NCBI RefSeq assembly: GCF_034140825.1
Contig: NC_089037.1
Location: forward strand, 31,577,001 to 31,641,000
Origin: Oryza sativa Japonica Group
Taxonomy: Eukaryota > Streptophyta > Magnoliopsida > Poales > Poaceae
Direction of reading: 5' to 3'
DNA length: 64,000 nucleotides
Shown here: positions 47,700 to 59,000 of the stretch, one piece after another
How the letters are laid out: each line of letters opens with the position of its first letter
How positions within the stretch are numbered: position 1 is the stretch's first letter
Made by a program: the position numbers and the translations under genes
Notes under the pieces: generated by a model
Seen by the model: only the letters and a program-made list of their open reading frames with translations
Databases searched by the model: none
Told to the model about the DNA's origin: nothing

Positions 47700-48990
47700 C
47701 AGAGCGCGCCGGTGGCGGTCGAAAGGGGTAACCAGCGAGAGCCGAGAGGGTATGGGTATGGCAGATGCGGCGTGTTTTGATTCTAGCTGGTAGATTCGAG
47801 TGCTTGAGCCACTTCACGGACTGCATGCACAGTGAGCGTTGTGCTGCTGCGTTAGCTAGCTGAAAGAGATGGAGATGGGTTTTTCATCTTTTGCCTCGTC
47901 TTTTACATACCGCTTAAATAGATATATTTTTTAAAAAATAATTAATATAACATATATCATTTTATAAATATATATTATTTTTGAAGGAAAAAAATCTTTT
48001 TTAGAAGGAACATTTATAAATATATAATATCAAATAATACTGACGTACTTTTCTTATAATTTTAGAAGTTTAATTTGAAGTTGCATATATATGATAGATA
48101 TATTTTATATTAATCTTTCTTATTATTCTTTTTAAAAAATTGATAACTGTTTAAGATAATACTCTAACCATTTTATATTAGAGGTCAATTATTCAAAGTT
48201 CTTTAGTTTAAATCAAATTCATAGAAAAATTAGCAAAATTTATAACACTGAATCTCAATAAATTTAACATTAAATATATTTTGATAAGTTTTAATCAAAT
48301 TCATAGAAAAATTAGCAAAATTTATAACACTAAATCTCAATAAATTTATCATTAAATATATTTTGATAATATGTTTGTATTGTATTAAAAATATTTGTAT
48401 ATTTTTACTATAAACTTGATCAAACATAATTAAAGTTAAAGTTTAATAGTTTGACAAAGAAAAGTTATAAGATTTATAATATGAAAAGGTGAAGTATTTA
48501 GATAATATATGTAAAGAATAAGGAGGTATCCGTAAGCATAAAATGAGGAGATATCTTAAGGGATAAAACCACTTTCCCATTTTCTACGTGCAACGTGCCA
48601 TGAAACAGATTTTTTGGAAGGCGCGCGCGAGACATGTTCGCAGCGGATTGGGATCGGGAGCGGTCGACACGACATGCCACCACCGTGTGCTGCCATGCCG
48701 AGTTCGGCGCTCCCAACCGCCTTTGTTTCGAGCGTGGCACGTCGTGCCGATCGGTCACACTGGTCTCGCTCTCGCAACAGGCAACATGGCTCGAGTAGCC
48801 AAGACGATTTATTAGCAGCCCTGTAATTCTCCATTTATTTACGATAAAAAAGTCTAATAATTCTTGCGTGTTAGTAATACTTGATCAAACGCATATTATT
48901 AATTATTTTATTGGATTCAAGCACTCGCTAAATTCGCTTAGCGTTCGGCAAACCGCGCGCTAATACATAATCAAACGCATGCTAAATTCG
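47700..48990. other. Spacer between the LEA genes
   Basis: AT-rich DNA with a tandem duplication at 48207-48370, followed by a GC-rich stretch (48590-48800) without a recognised gene despite open frames on both strands. Confidence 0.4.
48207..48370. repeat. Tandem duplication, unit 82 bp
   Basis: Two near-identical AT-rich units containing AATCAAATTCATAGAAAAAT and CTCAATAAATTTA..CATTAAA lie head to tail with only a few differences. Confidence 0.88.
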
Positions 48991-49726
48991 CTAGATTTGG
49001 TCGAACTGCTCGGCCAGAGCGGGTGTACATTCGTCGGCTGCCCGTGGCTGCGCGCTCCTCTTCGACTGGCACTCGGCGTCCTCCCGGTTGTGCTTCGCCG
49101 CCGCGGCGAGCGCCGCGCTCACACCGTAGGGCCTGGTCCCCTCGCCGGGGTCCTTCTCCACCTCCGCTCCCGCCGCCGCCGCCGCGTCCTCCGCCGTCAC
49201 CGCCTTCTCCGTCGGCAGCATCGCCGTCGCGTTCCACTAGAAACGAGGCACAGATGCCATGGCCGAGTGAGATCATCAGGTGCAAATAGAAGGCGCGGCG
49301 GGTTGATCGATGCTGCACGAGACGTACCGCGAGGACGTCGCCGATGGTGATCGCCGTGTCCTCCGCGGGCGGCGCGGCACCGGCGTTGGCGTCCGCCGCC
49401 GCCTGCGCCTGCTCGGCGACGCCGCCGGGGACGACGCCCGCGCCCGCGCTCGCCTCCGCGGAGCTTATCGCCGCCGCGTCGGACCCGCGCACGGGCTGGT
49501 CCCCGACCGCCCTCGCCGCCGCCTCCAGCGCCTCGCCGATCTTGACCTTGCTGTCGTACGCGTCGTCGACCTCCACGACGGGGCCGCCGCAGTGCGCGGC
49601 CTGCCCCGAGGCGTCCGCCGGGGCGATGAGCCGCCGCTCGGCGTCGCCGTCGCCGCCATCAGGCTGTACTACCTGATGACCTTGGCATTCTCCTCCTCTT
49701 GGTCGTCGGGCTTGAACTTGCGCCAT
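48991..49726 (-). CDS. LEA group 5 (SMP-domain) protein, short second copy
   Basis: Two exons, 49726-49328 and 49236-48991, join in phase 0 to 214 residues. Seen: a Gln/Arg/Gly-rich start (MAQVQARRPRGGECQG), then an SMP repeat (VKIGEALEAAARAVGDQPVR, SDAAAISSAEASAGAGVVPG, GVAEQAQAAADANAG, ITIGDVLA) and in exon 2 a last repeat (MLPTEKAVTAEDAAAAAGAE, PYGVSAALAAAAKHNR). Compared with the neighbour at 46.6 kb the N-terminal YGDVF region and first SMP repeat are missing or unrecognisable, and the tail is longer (QSKRSAQPRAADECTPALAE). The intron sits at the same place in both genes, so they are tandem duplicates. The ATG at 49726 has a TATA box about 40 bases upstream. Confidence 0.82.
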
Positions 49727-49762
49727 GGCTCTCGCCGCAGCGCGCGCCGTGCAATGCCGCAA

Positions 49763-49771
49763 GATTTTATA
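49763..49771 (-). promoter_or_regulatory. TATA box of the second LEA gene
   Basis: TATAAAATC on the minus strand lies 37-45 bases upstream of the ATG at 49726. The leader would be very short, so transcription may begin close to the ATG. Confidence 0.5.
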
Positions 49772-49809
49772 CCGTGGTGGTGGCAGCCGGCGTGACATGG
49801 AGAAGAAGG

Positions 49810-49875
49810 ACACGTGGAACTACGCACGTGTCAGGTCCTGGATGCGTTGGCTGCGCAAGCTCGGCACACGTGGGA
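49810..49875 (-). promoter_or_regulatory. ABRE/G-box cluster upstream of the second LEA gene
   Basis: Three CACGTG-type cores in 66 bp: GACACGTGGA (49809-49818), GCACGTGTC (49824-49832) and ACACGTGGGA (49866-49875). They lie 85-150 bases upstream of the ATG, the usual place for ABA-responsive elements in seed LEA genes. Confidence 0.6.
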
Positions 49876-50169
49876 GTGACGGTAGGAGCTAAGGCCGAGA
49901 GTTATTTTGGGTTAGGAAAGGGGTTTCATAAGGTTGCGATTTGAAGGCCATGCCCTGGGCTAATTCACTCCTATCTTACATCTTTTAACTTGAAGGTTGC
50001 AAGTCTTATTATTACTCACCGTAATGTCGTATATACTAAAACTAAAAACATCGATGAGGCTGTAGAGAATATGTGTATTGGACATCCACACGGTTTCTAT
50101 ATTCGACTAGAGATAGTAGGTGGACCGGATTCATATATTATATAATAGAGTAGAACTCAGTTGCTCAGT

Positions 50170-50590
50170 TGTTATGTTGCCTTGTATGTTAAGGCAGGTA
50201 TAGAGCTCCGACCGAGTACTATCATATAATAGATTAGGAAACTAATGTTGTATCCGGCTAGGTTTCTCCTTTGTAATTCTTCCCCCAGCCTATATAAAAG
50301 GCAGGCTCCTCTGTAATCCTTCCCCCAACCTATATAAGACGAGCTGGGAGAGTCCTTCAAGAGCAAGAACACATATAACCACAATTAGATCGTCAGATCA
50401 ATACTACACCCAGTAGATACAATCTCCAAACAAGAGTAGGGTCTTACGTACCTCTTATTGAGATGGTCTGAACCTGTCTAAATCCATCTAAATCCTTGTC
50501 TCCGCATCTATTTACTTTTAGGTCTCGTGTGCTACCCTCTTTCATCATTGCTGAATTCCAATTTCGACGGAGCCATTGATACTTCTTGCT
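50170..50590 (+). mobile_element. Probable solo LTR or LTR fragment
   Basis: The sequence has the layout of the end of a plant LTR: TATA box with CCTATATAAAAGGCAG, a downstream leader, then AGTAGGGTCTTACGTACCTC and GTCTGAACCTGTCTAAATCC, phrases typical of Gypsy LTR 3' parts, and an ACGGAGCCA finish. No internal coding region or second LTR is present. Exact ends and target duplication were not found. A 40-bp direct duplication carries two TATA boxes (50291 and 50331). Confidence 0.45.
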
Positions 50591-50660
50591 ATGACTTATG
50601 GGTAGATTTAGAGATAGACAAAAACTAAGAGATACATCATATTAGTGTGGGATAATCATA

Positions 50661-51090
50661 TAATGAAATGCGCCGAATGGATCTTTAGTTTTGAGTGTAA
50701 CTTCATCGCACTTGTTTATCCTTACTATGACCAATATGCTTTTTATGAAATAATGTTATGGGAAATAGATGTTGCTCTATTAAAAAAGGATTTTATCCAA
50801 TTAATCAAATTCTAGTTTATTCATTCCTACTAGCATTTACTCACATGTTGCTCTATTAAAAAAGGATTTTAATCCGATTAATCAAATTCTAGTTTATTCA
50901 TTCCTACTAGCATTTACTCACATGCTAGTAGGAATGAATAAACTAGAATTTGATTAATCGGATTAAAATCCTTTTTTAATAGAGCAACATCTATTTCCCA
51001 TAACATTATTTCATAAAAAGCATATTGGTCATAGTAAGGATAAACAAGCACGATGACGTTACACTTAAAACTAAATGGTCATTTCATTTA
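50661..51090. mobile_element. Long fold-back (inverted repeat) element
   Basis: The left arm starts TAATGAAATG and its inverted copy ends CATTTCATTTA. The arms are nearly identical over about 180 bp, for example CCTTACTATGACCAATATGC against GCATATTGGTCATAGTAAGG. The inner 77 bp of the left arm is duplicated (50771-50847 and 50848-50924). The second copy forms a 64-bp perfect stem (50848-50911 with 50924-50987) around a 12-base loop. No coding capacity. The DNA could be a MITE or a local inverted duplication. Confidence 0.8.
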
Positions 51091-51266
51091 TACCGCTCCA
51101 TGCGAGGATGACTTGGCATGCTCACATGGCACTTTTTTGGGTCCAAGGACTATATTAATCCAAATAATTAATTTAGAGGACTTGTTTGGACGATTTGAAA
51201 CCTCAAGGACTAAACTGAGCCCGAAGCGAACTTCAGGGACCATATTAGTTATTCACAAAAAAAAAA

Positions 51267-51730
51267 GACAATGACTTCACTTCATTTACTTGCCGTATTT
51301 TCAATATTGATCAATTAGCAAATAATGCTTGTGCAACCACCAAAATAAAAAAAAATAGACAATAACTCCACTTCATTTACTTGCAGTATTTTCAATAGTG
51401 ATGAACTAGCAAATAATGTTGGTGCAACCACCAAAACAAACAAAATAGATAATAACTCCACTTCATTTACCTGTAGTGCATTAGTGCATTCAATTTGAAA
51501 ATAATGCTATGGCATCCAAAGAAAGAAACAAATCACAAAATAACTCCACATCATTTAATACATATCAATAATAAAATAATGCCAACATATACAAAGAAGG
51601 AAACAAATCAGTGAATAACTCCACCTCATTTAATACTATTATATCAATATGATCACCTAAAAAATAATGCGAGCACATCCAAAGATAGAAACGAATCAGA
51701 CAATAAGTCATAACTCCAGTTCATTTACTC
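51267..51730. repeat. Tandem array, unit about 90 bp
   Basis: Five to six diverged units each contain AATAACTCCACTTCATTTAC, a middle AATAATG, and AACCACCAAA or ATCCAAAGA words. Starts near 51270, 51361, 51451, 51541, 51615 and 51712. Early units are more similar to each other than to the later ones. Confidence 0.75.
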
Positions 51731-52750
51731 GTCTCTATCTCTTTCTCGCGCGCACGCCAAACAATAATACGTAAGGAAGAAGCAATCGTTAAATTGTCAC
51801 ACCGTTTTTAACTATTTACCGCTTCGAATACATGGACTACAAGGGTCACTCCCACCATCGGTTTCCAAGAGCTCAGGATCACATCCACATAGACATCGAA
51901 CCTCAAGGCTGCAAAGCATCCAGCAGCCATAGTCCATACGAATATACGATCGATACGGCCCGTGAGAGTGAACAAACCAAAGAAAGAAAGTGGAGGGAAA
52001 ACTTCAAATCCGCACCCCAAACATTCAAAAACCAAACAAGTTCCACCCCTCTTCCACCGGCTCTCCTCGCGCTTCGAAAACCCACACGAAAACCATCGGG
52101 GTGACGCTGACGCTGGTCAATGACCCGTGGGCCCCACCCCGCCAGTTACCACCGCGAAACCCGGCTCGCGAGACTCGCGTGTCATCCGGCCTCCTTCCCC
52201 CACACTTCACCATACCAACGCCGGAAACTGACAAGAGGCCGCAGCACGCAGCACGCAGCACGCAGCACAAACCCCCTCCCTCTCCCACCCCACCCCACCC
52301 CCAACCCTTCTCCGATTTAAAAGAAAAGAAGGTGAGAGAGAGAGAGGGATTAAAACCCAAACCAAACCAAAGCCGAGGGCGAGCACTCGAGGAGCCAAGC
52401 CTCTTCTCTCTCTCGTTTCGTCTCGTACTCTTGCTTCCCCCTCAATTCCCCCCCTCCTCGGACCCCCGCGTCGCCGAATTGGGCGCCTGATTCGGCGTCC
52501 CCCCGCCGCGCCGCGGCCGGATCGAGGCGCCGGAGGGTGCCGCTCCGGTTTGCTCCTGGGGTGGCGGTTGTGGGGGGTGTGAAGGAGCGGAGGTGGGGGG
52601 TGGAGTGGAGGGGGGAGGCTGCGTGGGGGCGGTTGCGGTGGCGAGGGGGTAGGGGTGCTCGGCCGCGCGATCTGCTGATCCGGGACATGCGTGAGGCGGG
52701 AGTGTTGTAGCAAGAGCCATTCCGCTGGATTTTGTATATTTTTGAGGGGG
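51731..52750 (+). promoter_or_regulatory. Promoter and 5' leader region of the PHD-GNAT gene
   Basis: A GC-rich, CT-rich segment precedes the gene. A four-copy tandem heptamer GCAGCAC lies at 52241-52268. A leader intron is likely: donor GGGG/GTGAGT at 52751 and acceptor TGCACAG ending 53050, placing the ATG (53066) 15 bases into exon 2. Transcription probably begins between 52300 and 52400, next to CT/GA-rich DNA. Confidence 0.5.
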
Positions 52751-53065
52751 GTGAGTTGCTCGTCTCTGATTTTGTTTTCCCCTTTTTTGGAATCGTTGTT
52801 CTGCTCGGTGGTATAATCTATTCTGAGTTCATCACCCGCTCGGGTTTCCTTTTTAGTGGAGGAGGTTGTTAATTTTGGCCATTTCATGTGCTTTATGTTG
52901 CATTGCCCTAAGTTTCTTGATTAGGCATGTCCAAATCCAAAGTAGGGTTTAGGGTGGATCATGCTGTTCGAATCTAAGTTTAGATTTACATTTTTATGAG
53001 AAATTGATGACAACAAGTTAAGATTTTGATGAGTTTCTGGTCATGCACAGGGTGTTGGAATTGGA

Positions 53066-56000
53066 ATGGGCCATAACGGTTCTAAGCGGAGTCCGGTGCC
53101 TGAGACCAAAGACGGAGCGATGAAGGATTTGGAGAAGTCTACCTCCTTGGAGGTGGACGACTCTACCATTGATGGTGATGTGGATCTTGGTGGAGGGCTC
53201 ACTGTGGTGGGGAGGAAGAGGAAAGATGGAAGGGGTTCCGTGGATGAGAATGGGGCCTCGACAAAGAGGATTTTGAGGTCCAACTCCATGAAAATGCATG
53301 TGGATGCTGAGACAGCGGGGGGTGTGGCTTTGGATGTTTGCAAGGGTGACATTTTGGAGAAGAAACAGTGTGATATCATAGCAGAGGGTGATAGAGGAGG
53401 GGTGCTGACAGTTGATACTTGCAATGCTGAGGAAGATGGGGAAGTGACTGGTGCGGTAGTGAGCGATGCTGTGGTTGAGGCAGTTAGGTGTTCCGCAAAT
53501 AATGTGGAAAGTTTGGGTCTTGCTGAGGTTGAAATTGCTGAAGGGAATGGGTTGGACGCTGACATTCAGGAATCTGATGGTGAGATGGATAAGGCAGATG
53601 ACAAACTGTCTACACCTTCTGAGGAGCAGAATGAATCTGGAGGTGGAACAAGTGTTGGGGGCATCAATGACTCCCAGGAAAACAAGGGGGTTAATGGGCT
53701 TTGCCAGGGAGAGGTCATAGACCCATTGGCTACAGCAAATGGAGATGAATTGAGCATGGGTTTAAGCAGAAGCGCAAGTGGACGAGAATCTATTGAGCAA
53801 GAGGATACCGTTATGTGCGCTAGTGATGATCAGAAAGTTGAGAACCATTGCCAGTTTGACGATAAGCATAAAGAAGCTGAAATTTCTCAGATTGAGCTCG
53901 CAGTTGATAACCACATTATGCTAACTGATTGCACTAACCAAAAGAAGGGGATCGACAGTCCTGTGAATGAAACCAAGGGGGATTCAACTCCTGACATTGT
54001 TTTTATAAGGAGAAAATCAATAACTAGAAAAACATGTGAAGCGAAGCAGGTGAAATCTGAAGATGAGGTTCGATTTGAGAAGCGAGTTACAAGGTCTGCT
54101 ACTGTTAGACAGAGAGAGGTTTCTGCTAGCATGTGCGTAGGTGCTACAAACGATGCTAACTTGGAAAGCAAAGAAAGGAAGGAAGATGTTCATCATTATA
54201 CAAGGAAAGTGGGCAGCACCGTGCGCTCAAAAGTTCATCACACAGGGGTGGCAGAATGCGACACTGATACAAAGAAGAAACTAAAAGGAACTGTTACCAC
54301 TCGAAGAAACTCAGATGCCATTGCTAATGATGATCCTCCAAGTATCACGCAGAACAAGGAATCAAAAACTCAGATGAAGATCGATATCAAGTCTCAACCA
54401 CTCACAAGAAGGGGCAGCATAGTAAATAAAACAGAAGACGCAGTTTCTGGGTTAGACCAGAATATCTGTAGTTCAGCCATCACTGATAAAAATGATATAG
54501 AGCTCACAGATTCTGAAGGAGTTAAATCTGAGAACAAGGCCGCTGTGAGGAAGTCAATATTATCAGTTGGCGCTAAGATTGTTGCCAGTAAGAAGAGGAT
54601 ATTGGAATCAGGACTTGATAAAGCTAGTGGAGAGTCACCAGTTGCAATACCATCCCTAAAGAAGGCAAGAGATACATCCTCAGACACTGAGCTAGAGCAA
54701 CCAAAAATGTCTTCTGGAAAGAAACTTACCAGAAATAACTGTGGCTCAAGTAAGAAAGGTATGTCGACAAGACGGCAACATCAGAGTCAAACAGCTAAGT
54801 TGAGTACATCTGTGAATTGCTCCAATAAAAACGAATCTAAGCTATCACAGAATGAATCCGATGATGATGGAACTGGCAGTGATACTTCCTTGAAGAACAC
54901 TTGTGTAAGACGTACTCGAAGTGGTGGTGTTGTCCCCAAAAAACAAGAGGATTCTAGTGAATCTGAGGAACCGATCATACTGAGAAAAAATCATCAAAGA
55001 GGAAAATATTCTGGGAAAAGGGCTGGATCTACACCAAGGAAAGTTAAAGCTCCCAAAGGCAATAGAAAGGAAGTCAAGGCTTCCAGTTTGAAATCTTCGG
55101 GTCCAAGTGAGCAGATAAATACAGGAAGTCTTCGTGAAGAAAAACAAAAAATAAGTGATCATATCAAGGGCATGCTTCTAGATGCTGGTTGGACGATTGA
55201 TCTGAGACCCAGGAATGGCAGAAATTACTTGGATTCTGTGTATATACCTCCTAGTGGTAAAGGATCTTACTGGTCTGTCACAAAAGCTTATGCTGTGTTC
55301 CTTGAAGGTATGGAATCTGAGAAGAAGGGCAGAGCTAAAGATCAGCGACCCTCAAAGAAATCTGTAGGTAGCCCTGGGAAAAGTCATGTTTCAGAGGAAA
55401 TCCTTAGCAAATTAAAAAGAATAGTCGTTAATAAACGAAGAACCAAAGTAGAACTTCAGAAGTTGAAAAAGAGGAAACATGGTTTACTGAAAAAGCAGAA
55501 AACTTCCAAGCGCAACTCAAGGGGTTCCAAAAATAAAATTTCAAATTCTAGAAAGTTGCATTTAGGCAGCGAAAGAAAAAAGCGAGGTGGTTGTGCTCTA
55601 CTTGCTCGTGGATCAAATAAGGATGGTGGAAGCAGCACTAACGGTTTTGTTCCATATGAATGGAAACGTACAGTTTTATCCTGGTTGATTGATCTTGATA
55701 TTATTGATATCAATGCAAAACTGAAATGTGTGGATGAAACCCACTCAAAAGTTTTACTGGAAGGTGTAACCACTAGGGATGGAATTAACTGCAGATGCTG
55801 CAGCAAGGTCTTTACAGTACTTGAATTTGTGGCTCACGCTGGCGGGCCAGTCAGCAAACCTTATAGAAATGTTCTTGTAGATGGGCTGGACACTGACCTT
55901 TTGCATTGTCTCATTAATGCATGGGATAAGCAGTCTGATTCTGAAAGGCAGGCCTTTTTCCCTATTAGCACTGAGACTGATGACCCCAATGATGACACAT

Positions 56001-59000
56001 GTGGTATTTGTGGTGATGGAGGCAATTTGATCTGCTGTGATGGATGTCCCTCAACATTCCACATGAGTTGTCTAGAACTTGAGGTATGCACTTAAATCGA
56101 GCAAGTAAATGCGGTCTATACTCTATAGAAGTCTATTTCCTTAATGCCACCCATATTTACTTTAGCAATACCTGTATGAAAATTCTTTCGAGTACATCAG
56201 TCTGTCTTTTACTTTTGTCTTGCCTGCTGTATCTATTATTTTTGTGGTTCCTGGATTAGAGGAGATGATTGAAATGCCTGATAACGTGATCTCCAATTTC
56301 TTTTTGCACTAAGGCTTGATAATTTGATGCAATGTTTTCTAATGGATATAAACCTCTTATTTTCAGGCTCTTCCATCTGATGATTGGCGTTGTGCTAAGT
56401 GCTCCTGTAAATTTTGTCAGGAACATTCAAGGCAGGATGCTCAAGACATTGCTGAGGTTGACTCTTCACTCTGTACTTGTTCCCAGTGCGAAGAAAAATG
56501 TATGTAATCTCTGCTTGTACTCCCTTTTATAGCGTGTCAGTACTTTAGATACATGCACAATTTGTTTAGCTATTGATTAACTTCACTGAAATATCGTGAT
56601 TGCCAATCATTTGTTTTTTTGACACAATGTTTTTGATTTCTTCACAATGATTATGTCTGTAGATCACCCAGGTTGCTCTCCTGAGACTACTAACACATCC
56701 AATGTCTCCAGTCAGGCATGCGATTTATTCTGCCAACAAAGTTGCAGACTGGTAATACTAATAAAAAAATTGTTCCTTTTCATTCCTAGTTTCGCCGAGC
56801 ATGATTTCAGAACTGGTTGTTGTAGTTTCAGCTAAGTTAGGGTAGGCTAGATATGAAATCCAAGTCAAACCACACGAACCAAAAGATTGAACTTAAAAGT
56901 AAGGTGCCAAAAAATAATAAGAACAAAACTCACCTGTTAAATATCTGCAGTGCATTAGGGTTTATGCTGCCACCTTTATTCGTCAGTTTTATTGTTTCCT
57001 TTTGTGTCCAAGTAGCTCTACTTGATAAGCAACTGACATTGTGTAAAGCAATATAGATATGTAATTTCACCAAAATCATTAACATTTAATTCTCCTTTAG
57101 TTTTTTTTCTGTATCTTAATATTCCCTACATGGTGTCTGTTTACTATTTGAAGTACACGGGTCGTTATTTGTTATGAATTTCTGTACCAAGTGATGTTTT
57201 AGGATGGTGTGCTACTGAACTTATTAGTTTTCAATTAGATTTCTGGGCGGCAATGATATCTATGGAACTGTCAACAGTGCTCTCATGCAGTCATTAAGAT
57301 ATATCTATAGTTTATTTTCCTGTGATATTCATTATAGGGGAAAGGTAATGCACTTTGGATGATGAGGGTAACTAAAAAGAATCATATTTTACAATGAAGT
57401 GACTATAAATAATATGTTTACTATAATGCATGGAACCAATTCTTTTTTGTATCCCTTTAGTATGCTTTTTTGCCATTTAAATCTAATCACATAACACATA
57501 TTAAGTTACTGTGTTCATCTTGTATTTGAACTCGTTTAGTGACACGTGATAACTTTGTCTTTTTATTATCCTACTGGTAAAATATTATGAACTTATATCC
57601 CCTCCCTCAAACCTCACTCCACCCATGGAGTTACTAAGAGTGATTTACAGGATCTGAAATGACATTTATGTGATGCAGCTGTTTGAGGGATTGCGTAATC
57701 TTCTTGCTGTGAAGAAGGATCTTGAACCAGAATTTTCATGCAGAATTATTCAGCGTATTCATGAAAATGTACCAGAAACAGTTGTTGCTTTGGATGAGAG
57801 GGTTGAGTGTAACTCCAAGATTGCAGTTGCTCTTTCGTTAATGGATGAGTGCTTTCTTCCGATTGTTGACCAAAGAACTGGCATCAACTTGATACGTAAT
57901 GTTGTGTACAACTGTGGGTATGCACCACTCTTTCTACACTGCTCACATTACTCCATGCAATTTTGAGGTTATCTTGTGAAACCTCTGTGATGTTGATATT
58001 GTTTTCTCTTTGTAACTCTTTGCGCGCACTTCCCCTCATTTCTTCCTCTCTGCTTTTGGTGAGTGGGTCTATGGTGGGAGTTTATCTTACATTATTGCTA
58101 TAGATTCAATCTGGTGACGGCACCAGCATATGATACTACGAATGGGATAATTTAGGCTGATTTGCTAGAACATCTGCAAATTCATTTAGAACTGAGTGCA
58201 TTTGCAAGTAACCATGCTGACTATGTATGCAATTAGTGCACATATCACCACCAGTGCTTATATGACACTGTTCACTGTTGTCCTGCAAATTTCTGAAGAT
58301 AATTTTGTGTCGATCTAGTTCACTGCATGACTCTTTAATGAGCCTTTTGGCGATCCTGAGTTTTGGATCTGGTGTATGCATCAGCTCAATGTGGGAATTT
58401 TGAGCTTTTGGCATATTTCCTAATATAATAGTATGCTACTGTAGCCAAGTAAAAGTTTATGGAAGCCTTAACATTGTTTCCTCCATCTTCAATGCATGAT
58501 ATGGTATAATCAAATGTTTTTTAACTCAAGAGTGGTAGATGAGTATTCAATCACTGTATATATGCTTATGTGGATTGTGGCCTTATGTGAGATTTAACTA
58601 ATCAAAATAAACATATTTATGCATCTAAAGGTGTATATGCTAAATCTAAACTATATATGACCAAAACAACAGAAAAGTCCCTACCCACTGAAGCATCAGC
58701 TATATGTGCTCCATATAAAAAAGGTATCCAAATGAAACCATGTGATTAATGCTAGTAAGGAAAATAAATCCGTAGTAGCTCACGGTGAGTGTTTTTTATG
58801 ATTGACCTGTGGATCTACCAGCTATTGCTAGTTTTAACTGAACACGTATGTGATACTGCGACTTGTTTGGTTTCTGTTTAGTATACACTGTATCAACCTT
58901 CTAGTTCACGTTTTGCTGATTTACTGGACTACGTTATTAATTTTATGATTTTTAGTTGACATCGGATGAAGTGGCCATGATATATTTAATAGTTGCAGAA

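Noticed and set aside
48556-48834. GC-rich frames between the LEA genes
   Set aside because: Short frames on both strands with no domain or promoter support.
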